64,000 nucleotides of DNA from Arthrinium phaeospermum (Eukaryota; Ascomycota; Sordariomycetes; Amphisphaeriales; Apiosporaceae). The stretch covers positions 992,001-1,056,000 of the forward strand of contig QYRS01000008.1 in assembly GCA_006503535.1 (NCBI GenBank). The letters run 5' to 3'. Each line of letters opens with the position of its first letter. Position 1 is the stretch's first letter. The position numbers were made by a program, and so were the translations under genes. The notes under the pieces are model-generated. The model saw nothing but the letters and a program-made list of their open reading frames with translations, did no database searches and had not been told where the DNA came from. Below are positions 11,944-23,000 of this stretch, piece after piece.

Positions 11944-12958
11944 TTACGGCATGACCCCCCTCATGCTGCCACCATACGCTACTCGTTTCCCTCTTGTCGA
12001 CTTGTTCTTGGGATGGGCTTTCTCCCACTCCTCGTCGCCAACGTAGGCCGCCACCGCTGCCTCGATGTCATAGTTGCTCTGCTCTAGGTATAGCACGGCA
12101 ACATCATATTCGGAGACCTTGCATGCCACCATGAACCGTCGGATTTTGCCCTTTCGCAACTCCTCCTCTTCGCCTTCGATGGGCCGGGGAGATAGGCTGA
12201 TGCCCCCTTTGTAGAATTCCCCAGGTATAACCACAGTTCGGCGACCTTGGAGGAGATGGTCACTGGTGATGTTGTTCGCACGACGCAGCACACCCGCTGG
12301 CACCCCGTATCGAAGAGACAACGAGGTGATGGTGTCGTCGCTATGGTTAAGAAAGTGCAACACATCTTCTGCTGGGGGCGGTTCGTCCAAAGGGACCGAC
12401 TTCTCATCTAGGGGGTCAACATGTTTACTAGCAGATGCTGTGTATGGCGGGGGTGGCATTGACCCGGCCGACCCTGTTGCTACCGTATTGTATGCGGGAG
12501 GCTCTTTCAAGCCCTGGGGCAGCGTGGTAGGGGCCACGGAGATCTGGCAGTAGGGACAGTAATCATTAAATCGACCGTTCTTCTGATTACAGGAGCCATG
12601 TCAGTTGAGATTCGCCATGCGTGGGCTTGATTTGGATGTCGAGAAATGAACGCCGAGATCATCCGAACCAACTAGTCGTTGCTTTCCCCTGTACTTGGCC
12701 TAAAAGCTAAGAGGGCCGTCAAGTGGGTTCCAGAAGTCCCCTGGGATACCAGTGAACTCGCATTCAAGACTATATGGACGAGGGGAAACAAAGCGTTCGA
12801 GGCATTCATCAGGGTAGAGAAAGGCGTACATGTAAGCAATTGCCGCAGATGACACGCGGACAGCACTCCAAGTATCGATGCTCTGGCAGCGGTTTCTCCG
12901 AGGCACCGTAGCGGGGCACCTGTGCGAGGAGGGTCGCGCAAGTACAGCAAGATTCCAT
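11944..12958 (-). CDS. Intracellular LysM protein with Cys-rich N-terminus and UBA-like C-terminus
   Basis: Two exons (12958-12830 and 12582-11944) encode about 255 aa. Exon 1 starts MESCCTCATLLAQ and ends ECCPRVICGNCLH. It joins exon 2 KNGRFNDYCPYCQIS across a 247-bp intron (donor GTACGC, branch CTGAC, acceptor ATCAG). This restores a Cys-rich, probably zinc-binding module whose CxxC pairs are split by the intron. One LysM domain follows at about residues 119-165 (LHFLNHSDDTITSLSLRYGV ... LLQGRRTVVIPG). The C-terminal segment KVSEYDVAVLYLEQSNYDIE resembles a UBA/TS-N helix bundle. There is no signal peptide, so this is not a secreted LysM effector. Related fungal proteins are usually annotated only as LysM-domain proteins; the function is unknown. 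The exon 2 frame alone has no ATG near the LysM domain, which supports the added exon. Confidence 0.8.
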
Positions 12959-14094
12959 GGCCATCCTTTTGCAATTGTGCCAGGCGCCTAAATGTATAAA
13001 GGGATATGTGACAAGTATAGGAGGAAGATAAATTTGATCTAGATAAGTAACTGGAAGAATAGAACAAAGTATTTGCAGAGATCAGAGTTAGAATATCTTG
13101 GATTTGTAACAGTGGGTGGCGTACACTCGACTCTTATCATGACGTCTATCGATAATGCCGTACATAGTAGTACAGTCCGAACAGTCGTCTGTCCATCCCA
13201 TCCCAACCATCCTAAAACATGTAGCTAATTAGGAACCTTATTAATCCCCGAACCGTTGGATGTTTGCTCAGCGGACAGAGCACCTACCTACATGTACCTA
13301 GCAACAACTGCAGAAGAATCGTGCGTGCAGAAATGGCTTACGCATAAGTCGTTCTGGCCATGCGCATTTCCCTTGCATGGATATGCCAGCATGAGTTGAT
13401 CACGACGCTAGGTTAATAATACCTGTCACCCTGACTCGGATCTCTTTTTCTCCTGTGTTGATCGTTGTCTTTGTTATTGTTGTTGTTGAGCTTTCAGCAG
13501 GGGAGACTCGCTTCTGGTTCTGGAAAGTGCGATGGCGTAAAAAAACATCTAATGAATCCGATATAGCATATTTGTATAATATTTGCTAGGTGGTACCCAA
13601 AACGCCGTCAAAACAACTTTTATGTCCTGATGAATTGACATTTTGAAGTACAATACTTTGACTCCAATAGACACAACGCTTGCAGGGCACAGGGAGGAAA
13701 GAGCCACTTCAGGCTTCAAGGACCTCCCGCTAAAAAGTAAGGCTAACTGACGGGCTTAGGTGCCACCTGGGGGAGACCCGCTGATCCCTGCATCGCCAAG
13801 GAGACTCTCGGGGGACAAACACCATCTTTGTCTTTGGTAGAAACGTCATTCGCAATCTCTCAACACCCAATACTCCCCAGCTTAACCCCAACCTACCTTC
13901 GACACGATGCTGGCCTTTGCGAGCACGGCAGAATAAGGAGTTCAGGTCTCTCACCGCCGGGACTACCTGCTCGACATACGACTTCATTCTTACCGTCTAT
14001 TGCTTGTGTAATCTTCCGTACATGATTTTACCTACGTAGCAACCTATGCCATTGTTGACTTCCCATCCATACCCTTACCCGGACGGTCATCATC
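12959..14094. other. Intergenic, divergent LysM / SIP3-like promoters
   Basis: This region holds the promoters and leaders of the two divergent genes. The 3' part contains upstream ORFs of the SIP3-like gene, listed separately. No further gene or RNA was recognised. Confidence 0.5.
14022..14039 (+). promoter_or_regulatory. uORF 1 upstream of the SIP3-like gene
   Basis: A five-codon frame (ATG ATT TTA CCT ACG, then TAG) lies 55 bases before the main ATG. It is visible directly; whether it sits in the transcript is unknown. Confidence 0.4.
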
Positions 14095-14102
14095 ATGTCT
14101 GA
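14046..14102 (+). promoter_or_regulatory. uORF 2, overlapping the SIP3-like start codon
   Basis: This ATG opens an 18-codon frame whose TGA (14100-14102) lies inside the SIP3-like coding region, so it overlaps the main ATG at 14095 by 8 bases. Ribosomes translating it would bypass the main start unless they reinitiate or scan past by leaky scanning. Confidence 0.45.
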
Positions 14103-17100
14103 CACCGGCGCCGCGCCGCCGCCCACGCCCACACCCTCACAACAGCCAGTCACCCAACGGCAACCGAGCCCGGCGATTCCCGTCATCCTCAACGAAGCAG
14201 GTCTCGATTCCCCCTCCTTTCGAGCCAATTCGCTCCACTTCTCCGATCAGGTCGACGCCATCGAGAGATGGCTGGATGCATACGCCAAGGCCGGCGGAAA
14301 GCTGTCGCACGACGTACAAGCACTCGAGGCTACAGTCAACGAATACCTCTCCAAAATCATCCCTCCCATAAACGTCACTTCGGTCGACCATGACTACACC
14401 GCCCTGGCGCTCAAGCGCCTCTCCGAGGGCTCTAGGGAATGGTGGACTCAAGTCGTGGGTGTAGCAAGGAAGATGGACACCATGTCAGCCGAACCTATCC
14501 GCAATTTCTTGCAGAACGACCTGCGGTCTTTCAAGGAGACCAGGAGAGCTTTGGACCAGACACAGAAGACATTCGATACGACCCTCGCCCGATACATTGG
14601 CCAGTCCAAGACGAAGGAACCTTCCTCGCTACGAGAAGATGCATTTGCCGTATACGAGACACGAAAGGCCTACCTGAAGGCTTCGATGGACTTCTGCCAG
14701 ATGGCCCCGCAGCTACGCTTCAGCCTTGACAAGCTCTTGGTCAAGGTGTCCTCGGACATTTGGCGCGAAATGAAAAGGTCTCGCGACACCTCGGGGAGCT
14801 TTGCTAAATGGGGTCATGAAATGGAACGTGTCAAGGGTTGGTCGAAAGAGATGGAATCGACCGAATCATCTTTCAGGAGAGAACTGCAAGCGGCAAGGAG
14901 AGAGGTGGGCGAGATGACTTTGATGACCTTTAAACCTGCACGCGAGCTGGACACATATAGCGCCTCGACTGTGCCTTTTCTAGGGTCCAAAGGACCGATG
15001 AATGTCACCACCGAAGGACAAGCGGCCACCATATCGGAAAAGCAGGGTTGGCTCTTCCTGAGAACGCTCTCCGGGAAGCCTGTTCGAACCAACTGGGTTC
15101 GCAGGTGGTACTATTGTCGTGATGGCATTTTTGGGTGGCTTGTCAATGGACCGCAAGGCGTCCTACAAGGTGACGAGATTGGTGTCCTGCTTTTCAACGC
15201 CAAACCTGCAGTGGGAGAGGAACGCCGCTTCTGTTTCGAAGTCAAGACAAAGAACCAGAATCTTATGCTTCAAGCCGAGACTCAGCAGCAGCTAATGGAG
15301 TGGCTCGAAGTCTTTGAGGTTGCCAAGAAGCGGGCGTTCGAAGCAAGCGTTGGCCGCGACAACTCATCGCTTCCCGGAGGTGTGGACCCGGCGTTTGCCA
15401 TTACTCCGCCAGCCATACCCGAGTTCTCTGCCAAATCTTTGGACGCTCAACTCGGACCTGACGACGGCCCATCCAATCTCGACCGGGTAAACACATTAGC
15501 TGTGCCCGGCTCTGATGCTGCCAGGCAGAGTTTTGATGTTGGAAACGCTCCCAAACGCTCAGCAACGGCGTTGATGACCCGTGAGGAGGGTGAAAGCGGT
15601 AGAGATCATGCAGCTCGTATTATGCAGAAGCTTGATCTGCACAGGAAAGCCGGCTTCTCCTCGAGTACTGATACAGGCGCCTTGGGGCCACCTCCGCCGT
15701 CAGGTGGGATCGCGAGCCTTATTTCAGCTAGTCACGGATTGCTCCCTGGTTATCCTGCCCCTGTGATCGGCCAACCGGCCTCTCGTCAACAACAGTCTGG
15801 CTCTGAGCCTCCTCAGGAGGGCAATTTAGCTCCCACAACGTTGGCCAAAGCACCTGCTACGACAAGTTTGAGTAGAACAGCTGTGGTCTATAGTGGTGAC
15901 CGAGCGCTCAATACCGAGTCTGGCCAAAACCTGCCAACAGCAATCATGGCTAACTACTGGGGAAGTAATGCCTGGGCCAGACAGTATGCACCAAAACCAA
16001 GTCGAATCGAAAGCAGCTCCGACGATCCATTTGGGCCTAATACCCCTTTGATCAGGATGAGTCCGGCCACCGATAACGGTGACTTGATGACACCGACATC
16101 GTCGACACATAAAAAGTCCGTCAGCATGGATGCAAAGGTCATACCCCCTCCAAGCGGGGACAACCTACCGCAGGAGCAATTCCCTGCCGGTTACCCCATC
16201 GAGTTGAAGACGAATGCTGCCCAGTTCCGTCTTCTGTTCCCAAGCGTACCTCTTGACGAGAAGTTGGTGCTCGTCTTCCGAGCCGCCTGGAGTAGTACAT
16301 CTGATTCCGAAAAGCCCGTTGGGAAAATGGCAGGTAATGGTCGTGTCTATGTTACGTCAGACAACATGTACTTCTATGGTCATCAGATGGGTCTTGTCAT
16401 TGCATATACAATTCCGTTGGATGCGATCACGGAGGTAACAGCTGCACCAGGGAAGGACTGCGACTTCGTATTCCTGCATCTTAACCAGGAGATGGGAGGC
16501 GGCGGCTACAGCAGAATCACCATCAAGACATTCTTGGAAGATCTTGATCTGCTGCATTCTCGTCTCAATGTTCTCGTGGACGACCTGCAAGCCGAGGAGC
16601 CCATGGACGTACCGGAGCTGGTGAAAACTCTCATCAACTTACAAACTAGCGACGATTACGACAAGCGAAGCCCCAGCGTTGACAGTTGGGAGGAGGTGTC
16701 CCCAAACACACCAGCGGATGACGGGACCGCTATGGGGAGAGCCCTGAGTCCCAGAACGGGCGACTTTGCCCATAAGTCCCGCGGGCGCGGCCCACGCAGA
16801 GCCATGCCAAAACTCCAACTTCCAACCCACCCGGTGCACTACGAGCCGGAAGACATGCAACAAAAAGTGGCTGAGCGTCATTTTGAGATCAGTGCCAAGG
16901 CATGTTTCCATGTGCTGTTTGGAGACAAGAGTTTTGTCTTCCCCAAACAATACTTTGAGCGTAGGGCAAAACAGATCGCCCAAGGGCCCTGGATCACGCA
17001 GGAGTCTGGCCAAATGCAGCGAATATTCCGCTTCAACGTCGAGTATCATACCATGCTGGGGCAGGCCAGAGCGGAAGAAATCATGGACCAACAGACTATT

Positions 17101-18339
17101 GAACTGTTCAGCGACCATGTTACGTATGTTGTTACACACATCAAGACGCCATGGCACCTTCCACATGCTCGAGACTTCAAGCTGGTGACCAAGACTGTCA
17201 TTACGCACGTGGCCAAGTCTAAGTGCAAGCTGGCCATATTCACCAAAGTCGTCTGGTCAAAGACGCCAACACTGTCCAAGAACATGATTGAGCGCCAGGC
17301 TCTGGATGACGCTGCGCAAGACGCTGAAGATTTGGCCGATGTGGCAACCGACCAAGTACGCAGGATAGGACCACATGGTCGGACAAAGAGAGCCATTCAA
17401 ATATATGGCAACATCGGCCAGCAGACGCAGGTTGTCCTCTTCACACCTGGGGAGAGCGAAGCGGCGAAGAAGGCATACATGAACCCGCGGACGGTCACGT
17501 CGATGGTCATTGAAACCGTCCGGTCTTTTATGGAAAGCGTTGCATCGACGATTATGATGTGGACCTTTGCCGGGGTGAAGAAGATATGGGACATTATTTC
17601 TGCGCAGCGCATTATCTTGGCCGTCCTGGCTTTTAGTGTGCTCACCAATGTCATCTTCTCATCCCAGGGGACATCGACATGGTGGAATGAGCGCAAGGCA
17701 ACGAAGTTCATGGGTCGTCTCGGCGTCGGTCCAAATGTCATGATGAGCAAAGCCATATACTTGGTGGATCTCGATCAGGCGGCCCGCAGCTCTGCTCTGC
17801 AGCCCAGTTGGCCGCAAGACAGCTACTGGTAAGCAAACAATCCCGGTGACATTTGTGGGGAGTAATACTAACATTCACGCAGCTACTCTACTTTCCAGTC
17901 TATCGCAAATAGCAGTGATATCGACGCACCGTATGAGGACACGGGTGCCTCTCTCTCGAGTACGAGCCGGGCTACCGCGCGCCGTCTGCGGCGTCAAAGA
18001 CAGAAGCTCGGGTCTTATCGACACGACCTGCTGGTGGCAATGCGTACCGTGAACAGCGTGGAGCGCGAGATGCTCCAATCCGAGTGGGAGAACTGGCTCA
18101 TCGACGAAAACAGCCGCTGTGACCAGGTCCAACAGGCTCTCAGGGAGCCCAATGCGCCTGCCTCTTCATCGCGCTCCAAGAAAGGGAAGGGCGGTGCTGA
18201 CGGCCAGAAGGTCCTCCAAGACAAGGGAGACGACAAGAAGCGGGAGGCGCTCAAGTTGTGGCACGAGGAGTATTGCGGAAGTTGTAAGCAAGACCAAGAC
18301 GCTCTGTTGATAGAAAGGGAGGGGCTCAGTATGAGTTAG
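14095..18339 (+). CDS. SIP3: SIP3/LAM-like BAR-PH-GRAM-VASt membrane-contact protein
   Basis: The product is about 1,396 aa in two exons (14095-17828 and 17883-18339; 54-bp intron). Domains in order: a BAR-type helical region (about 45-290); a PH domain (about 315-420; KQGWLFLRTLSGKPVRTNWV); a Ser/Pro-rich linker; a GRAM domain (about 720-835; NGRVYVTSDNMYFYGH); a VASt/StART-like lipid-binding domain (about 928-1092; CFHVLFGDKSFVF, FRFNVEYHTMLGQARA, HIKTPWHLPHARDF); and one transmembrane segment near 1165-1190. The tail in exon 2 (GSYRHDLLVAMRTVNSVERE) is conserved in the family. Yeast Sip3/Lam3 and Ysp1/Lam1 share this plan and sit at ER-plasma membrane contacts, where LAM proteins move sterols. 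Which paralogue this is cannot be decided here, so the symbol is by family. Two uORFs precede the start. Confidence 0.88.
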
Positions 18340-19995
18340 AAGAGAAAATGGGATGTCTGTTCCTTACTACATTACATACTTATATACATACCCACTTTAC
18401 CTATACGATTATACATATACAGTTTATATCACTTGTAATTACATAGATAGCGAGAAAGCGTATGGGCGGGCTCTGGTCCCATTTGCATTTTGCTCCGTGT
18501 GTTTGCATTGTCAGACGTTGCATACCTAGCTGCGATTGCATGCTACGGGTTCAAGTGTAACACGCAAACAAAGCGGCACCCGATATCCGACTGAAATAAC
18601 GATTTCCTTGCAGTAGTGGGGGAGTGGTTCTACAGGGGGTAGGCGAGATCAAGATACAGGACAAGGAAGGGATAAGAGGTTGTTATGTCATAGATTTCGC
18701 CAACAGGCTATCACTCGTGTCGCCTGTAAAAGATGGAAGTCATCGTGACACAGACTGCGCTTCCAAGGCTCTAGGGTGTACAAGTACAGTAAACCCATGG
18801 CGCCCGAGAAGCCGGGCGAGTGCAAAGGAAGTAAGCAGTCGGGTGGTGAGCAACTGTTGCTGATATCTAGCCCCGGGATCCCGGCACGTTTACAAATCAC
18901 CCCGCGACCAAACCAAAGGCTTGGCGGCTGTCCGTTTGGGTTTAAATCCCATCTCGATGCCGTTTCGATGCAGATGGTTGTCTTAGCATTGATCCATGAG
19001 GTGCAAAGAGCAGTAGTGCCTTTAACAAGACTCCGGAAACGCCCATTCCACCACCAAAGTACCCCCAACCTTCGGCTGCACGCCGATAGTTACAACTGCG
19101 ATAAAAGAAATCGGAAAAAATCTCAAGCTATTCATTAAACAATTCTTTATAATCTAATATTTTTTTCTATCTAATTTAAATATCTTTATAAGCGTTAATG
19201 GGTTGTTGAAATGTATGACTTCTGGTGTGTATTGGGCCAAATCTGGTTAGTTTCCGGAGTCTTGATGCACTCGCTTCTGCAAAGAGGTTAGCATGGCATC
19301 TTATCGATGGGCTGAACATCTAGGCCCCTGGCTCCCTGTGCTGCCAAAGACCTGGGGCGACGTCAACGGGCGGAGCACCCACTCCGCGCCTGAGACACGG
19401 GGAGATCCAGGTTTAAGGCCTAGCCAGGCCAGCCTAGCCAGTGCCCTTACAGCAGTAGCTTCTTAGCTTTACCGCCCGCTACCAGTGACGTCAGGAATTG
19501 CAATCAAAGGTAGCAACAACAGACAGCATACTTCTACAAGCTTCTTACAGCCCGTAACCTTGCTCTCTGTCGATGCATCTTTATTCTTTCTGTATATCTT
19601 GAGGTTCACAGTCCAAAAGTTCTCTTGAATCAGATTCATGCAGCCAGACTAGATTTGCACTCTTGCGAATACACCGTCAGCGCAACGAGATCCCACGGTA
19701 GAGACACCACAAAAACAAACCACAGCCACTCCCACCTCATTGGCGTACCTGCATGTTGTTACGCAACCTCGTCCATCGTCCACTTGTTCCAATTTCACCA
19801 GTGACAGCACATTTCTACAAAGCCCTGCCTGCTTCATGTTGATACAAGAGGGAGAAAGTCGAGCCCAAGAACGTACTCGAAACTCTCGCAACTCACAAGC
19901 AACTTGAGTTGGCGTTTTATTGTGCCGACTTCAGGCACTATCGAACACAAATTGTACATCAAACCGATACTCAGATTAACGCCAGAAACTTCAAT
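18340..19995. other. Intergenic between SIP3-like and DUF3074 genes
   Basis: No gene is recognised. A strongly AT-rich island lies at about 19130-19200, and a stretch with repeated GCCAG/CCTAG words at about 19415-19445. The 3' part is the leader of the DUF3074 gene and includes a uORF. Confidence 0.5.
19836..19907 (+). promoter_or_regulatory. uORF upstream of the DUF3074 gene
   Basis: A 23-codon frame from ATG 19836 to TGA 19905-19907 ends 88 bases before the main ATG. It is visible directly; a regulatory role is only inferred. Confidence 0.35.
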
Positions 19996-22107
19996 ATGAC
20001 CAACCCCCACGATGCCTTCAAGGCTCTGGCTCCTATCGATTTCGCCGAGATCGACCAGAACGACCCCAAGTCCTTCTTGAACGACGCCTTTGTCGATGCG
20101 CAATGCATCATCGACTCGATACCCGGCTCCATCGCAGCAAAGCAGGCACAACCACCAACAGGGAGGCCTCGATCGGCGACTGACCCTACGGCCACGAGGA
20201 ATGCGGCCAAGGCAACCGAACGGGCCGAGCAACTGCGCAAAGAATGGAAGGAGGTGCAACTGAACCCTCGCGACAACCCGTTGGGGGTGAGCGTGTATCG
20301 ACTAAACGCCAAGGACAAGAAAGGTGCTTGGTTCGCGCGGAGGAGTGTTCATCAAGGCCTAACCTTCGAGCGCTGGAAGCTCGGCATGGAAACCGAGTTT
20401 GCTGAGAGTCTGAAGGTCCAAGGGAAGCCCGGTGATGGCAAGATCCGCGGCATTGGTGCCGACAAGCGCGCGGTCAACCAGACGATCGACGGATGTGGGA
20501 AAATGCAAGGTAAGTTACTCGCACCTACAATCATGTTGTTGAAAAAGAGTCTAACATTGGTGTCTGCTGTAGTCTACCAGCTCTCTGCACAGTTTCCAGG
20601 CCCTACGACACCAAGAGAGTTCATCACACTGCTACTCACATCAGACACAGCCGTTGATACGCCACTGCAGGCTAAATCGCGGTATTTCCTAGTCGTTTCC
20701 AAGCCATGTACACACCCTGACTGTCCGCCGCGGAACGAGTACATCCGAGGGCAATACGAATCAGTAGAACTCATCCGGGAGATCAAAACCCCTAAGCCTC
20801 TTCGAAAGGTTCGCTCCTCCATAGATCTCGGTAAGGACGAGACAGAAGCAGAGAGAGCAGCTACGGCCGAAGCTTTAAGCAAGGAGGCCGTGGTTCGATC
20901 GGCTCGGCAGGCTGCCCTTGGCAGCTCAGCATCTGATGTGGGGGAGCAAGAAGGCCGGAAGCGAGGCAAGACGATCGGTTTTGCAGGTATCGAGGAAGAT
21001 CGCGAGGTGGATGACGATTCGGAGACAAGCGTGGAGTGGCTCATGGTTACTCGGAGTGATCCAGGGGGTAGTGTGCCTCGCTTCATGGTCGAGAGGGGAA
21101 CGCCTGCTGGCATTGCTGGCGATGCCAAGAAGTTTCTGGATTGGGTTACGGCGATGAAGGTAGACGACTTTCCGGATCATGACGAAGTCAGCAACCAGAT
21201 CAAAGATCAGGTCGCCGCAGTGGAAGAGAAGGTCCCCCTCGAACAGCAAAAGCAAGCTTTGACACAAGAGCTTGCCGGGCCCATCTCACACAGCCAGCAG
21301 GACGCGCACGAAGCTACTGGCTCGGGCGGTATCTACGGCATGATCTCAAACGCACTCGGTGCTGCAGCGTCAGTCTTGCCGAATTCCTTACCAATGCCAT
21401 TTGGTTCGGTAAAAGGCGGTGACTCCGAGATGAGCTTGTCATCGTCGGACTTGCACGACGATACATCATCACTACATAGCTTTCACAGCTTTGTCTCGGA
21501 TACGGTGTCTGAGAAGCCAGCTTTAGATGGTGCGGCTCTCACGCCGTCCATCTCCGCTAATACCGGGGACGTCCAGTCTACACATTCGTCCGAGTCCGTG
21601 ACGAAATCCAATGCCCCGTCACACAGCGAAAAGGAGCTACGAAAACTCGAGCAGCGCCGCGAGAAGGTGAACCAGAAGCTCCGGCGGGCCCAGGAGCGAG
21701 CCCTGGCAAAGAAGGAGCAGGAGGCGCAACGCGATGAGGCGACCATCGCCAAGCTCCGAGAGAAGCACGAACGCGAGGTGGCGAAGCAGGAGGCCAAATA
21801 CCGGCGCGACATGCAGCGGCTCGAGGACAAGAAGGCCAACGAGCAGCGCAAGGCCGAGGAACGGCGGCGGAAAGCCCTCGAGCGCGAGGAGAAGTCCAAC
21901 CTTGCCATCGAGCTGGCCAACGTCCGTGCCGAGCGCGACGTCGCCCTCAAGCAGATCGATCTGCTCAAGGACCAGGTGGGGGAGCTGCAGTCCCAGAACA
22001 CGCAGCTCGTCGCCAAGCTGGGGCGCCAGAGCAAGCCGGATCTAGCCCGCGCCGATACGGAAGTTTCGCAGAGCACGGTGAAGAAGGCGGGTGTGGAGGC
22101 TGCATAG
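19996..22107 (+). CDS. DUF3074 (START-like) protein with C-terminal coiled coil
   Basis: The product is about 682 aa. Exons are 19996-20509 and 20573-22107. The N-terminal half (about 110-370) matches the fungal DUF3074 family, a START-like fold presumed to bind lipids: AWFARRSVHQGLTFERWKLG, REFITLLLTSD, SRYFLVVSKPC, and VPRFMVERGTPAGIAGDAKK near the domain end. An acidic/Ser-rich linker leads to a long, highly charged coiled coil (about 524-660). The 63-bp intron (20510-20572) has a perfect GTAAGT donor, a CTAAC branch and a TGTAG acceptor. It is a multiple of three with no stop, so the unspliced message also stays open. Removing it yields KMQVYQLSAQFPG, which fits the domain better. The start is the first ATG in frame. 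No substrate can be named. Confidence 0.82.
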   Translation: MTNPHDAFKALAPIDFAEIDQNDPKSFLNDAFVDAQCIIDSIPGSIAAKQAQPPTGRPRSATDPTATRNAAKATERAEQLRKEWKEVQLNPRDNPLGVSVYRLNAKDKKGAWFARRSVHQGLTFERWKLGMETEFAESLKVQGKPGDGKIRGIGADKRAVNQTIDGCGKMQGKLLAPTIMLLKKSLTLVSAVVYQLSAQFPGPTTPREFITLLLTSDTAVDTPLQAKSRYFLVVSKPCTHPDCPPRNEYIRGQYESVELIREIKTPKPLRKVRSSIDLGKDETEAERAATAEALSKEAVVRSARQAALGSSASDVGEQEGRKRGKTIGFAGIEEDREVDDDSETSVEWLMVTRSDPGGSVPRFMVERGTPAGIAGDAKKFLDWVTAMKVDDFPDHDEVSNQIKDQVAAVEEKVPLEQQKQALTQELAGPISHSQQDAHEATGSGGIYGMISNALGAAASVLPNSLPMPFGSVKGGDSEMSLSSSDLHDDTSSLHSFHSFVSDTVSEKPALDGAALTPSISANTGDVQSTHSSESVTKSNAPSHSEKELRKLEQRREKVNQKLRRAQERALAKKEQEAQRDEATIAKLREKHEREVAKQEAKYRRDMQRLEDKKANEQRKAEERRRKALEREEKSNLAIELANVRAERDVALKQIDLLKDQVGELQSQNTQLVAKLGRQSKPDLARADTEVSQSTVKKAGVEAA

Positions 22108-23000
22108 AGCGAGCCATGGGCCAGCAAAAAGGCGCCTTGATGATTTGATGATGATACCTGTTTCCTTTCTCTGTCATGCAGGGGTTTGCCAAGGGAAGCG
22201 AAATCTTGTGGCTTGTTCAGCCTGGTCCACCAAGTTTTGAATGGATTTTCTGCTTCTATAGCCTGCGAGCAGTAATTTGCTGTACATAGGAGACGACTCT
22301 GTCACAGGTGGATAGGAGTCGGGGAGTTACGTTAGGTACCTACTTGTACAATGCGAATACGGCCAACGTCGTATTGCTCTCAATCCAAACTTTCTGCCTT
22401 AACCAGACTAGCATGGATCCTTATGGTTTGCGGTGACATGGTAATTTGCATCTCCAACGCTTCAGGCGTTGATACGACGCCGTGAACCAACCAGACTTCC
22501 ACTCCGTTCGAGTGCAAACTTACCTACCTTGTAGCATGCTCCAGTTCGCAGTCAAGTGCACATGAACTTTTGTACTACCTGTTCCTAGACGGAACGTATA
22601 TACAAGTACTCAGATAAATTTCCTGCCGCCCAATATCTTTTTGAATCATCATGTGTCGAAAATGGTGACGGATTTGATGCCAAAGAAACGAGATGGGCGG
22701 GATTGGCCAATAACACGGGTTACTTGCATAGCCTAACCCTTTTAGCGGTAGTTGGTCAACACTTTTCTCCTACCTTACATGTACTCAGGTTACCTGTCGT
22801 AACGAACGACTGCAATTACCTAACTTACCAACGGGACTCTACTAATGTTGTGTCTGTGCATATACCTGCTTTCTATGTTGAACAACTAGGAGGTATCCTC
22901 CTTGCTCATCACCCTCCCAAGAAAGACCGCCAAGGCCGAATCGTTGGGGGTCTGGGTTTTTCTACTTCAACCTTGCGAGAAGAATCACAGATCACACAAC
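22108..23000. other. Intergenic between DUF3074 gene and polyprenol reductase
   Basis: This is the 3' flank of the DUF3074 gene and the promoter/leader of the next plus-strand gene. I see no coding frame or RNA gene. Confidence 0.5.

Noticed and set aside
18530..18570. tRNA-like B box (GGTTCAAGT)
   Set aside because: No A box at the right spacing and no cloverleaf.
19130..19200. AT-rich island as a transposon or RIP remnant
   Set aside because: Only about 70 bp, no inverted repeats or coding remnant seen; ordinary intergenic AT bias explains it.
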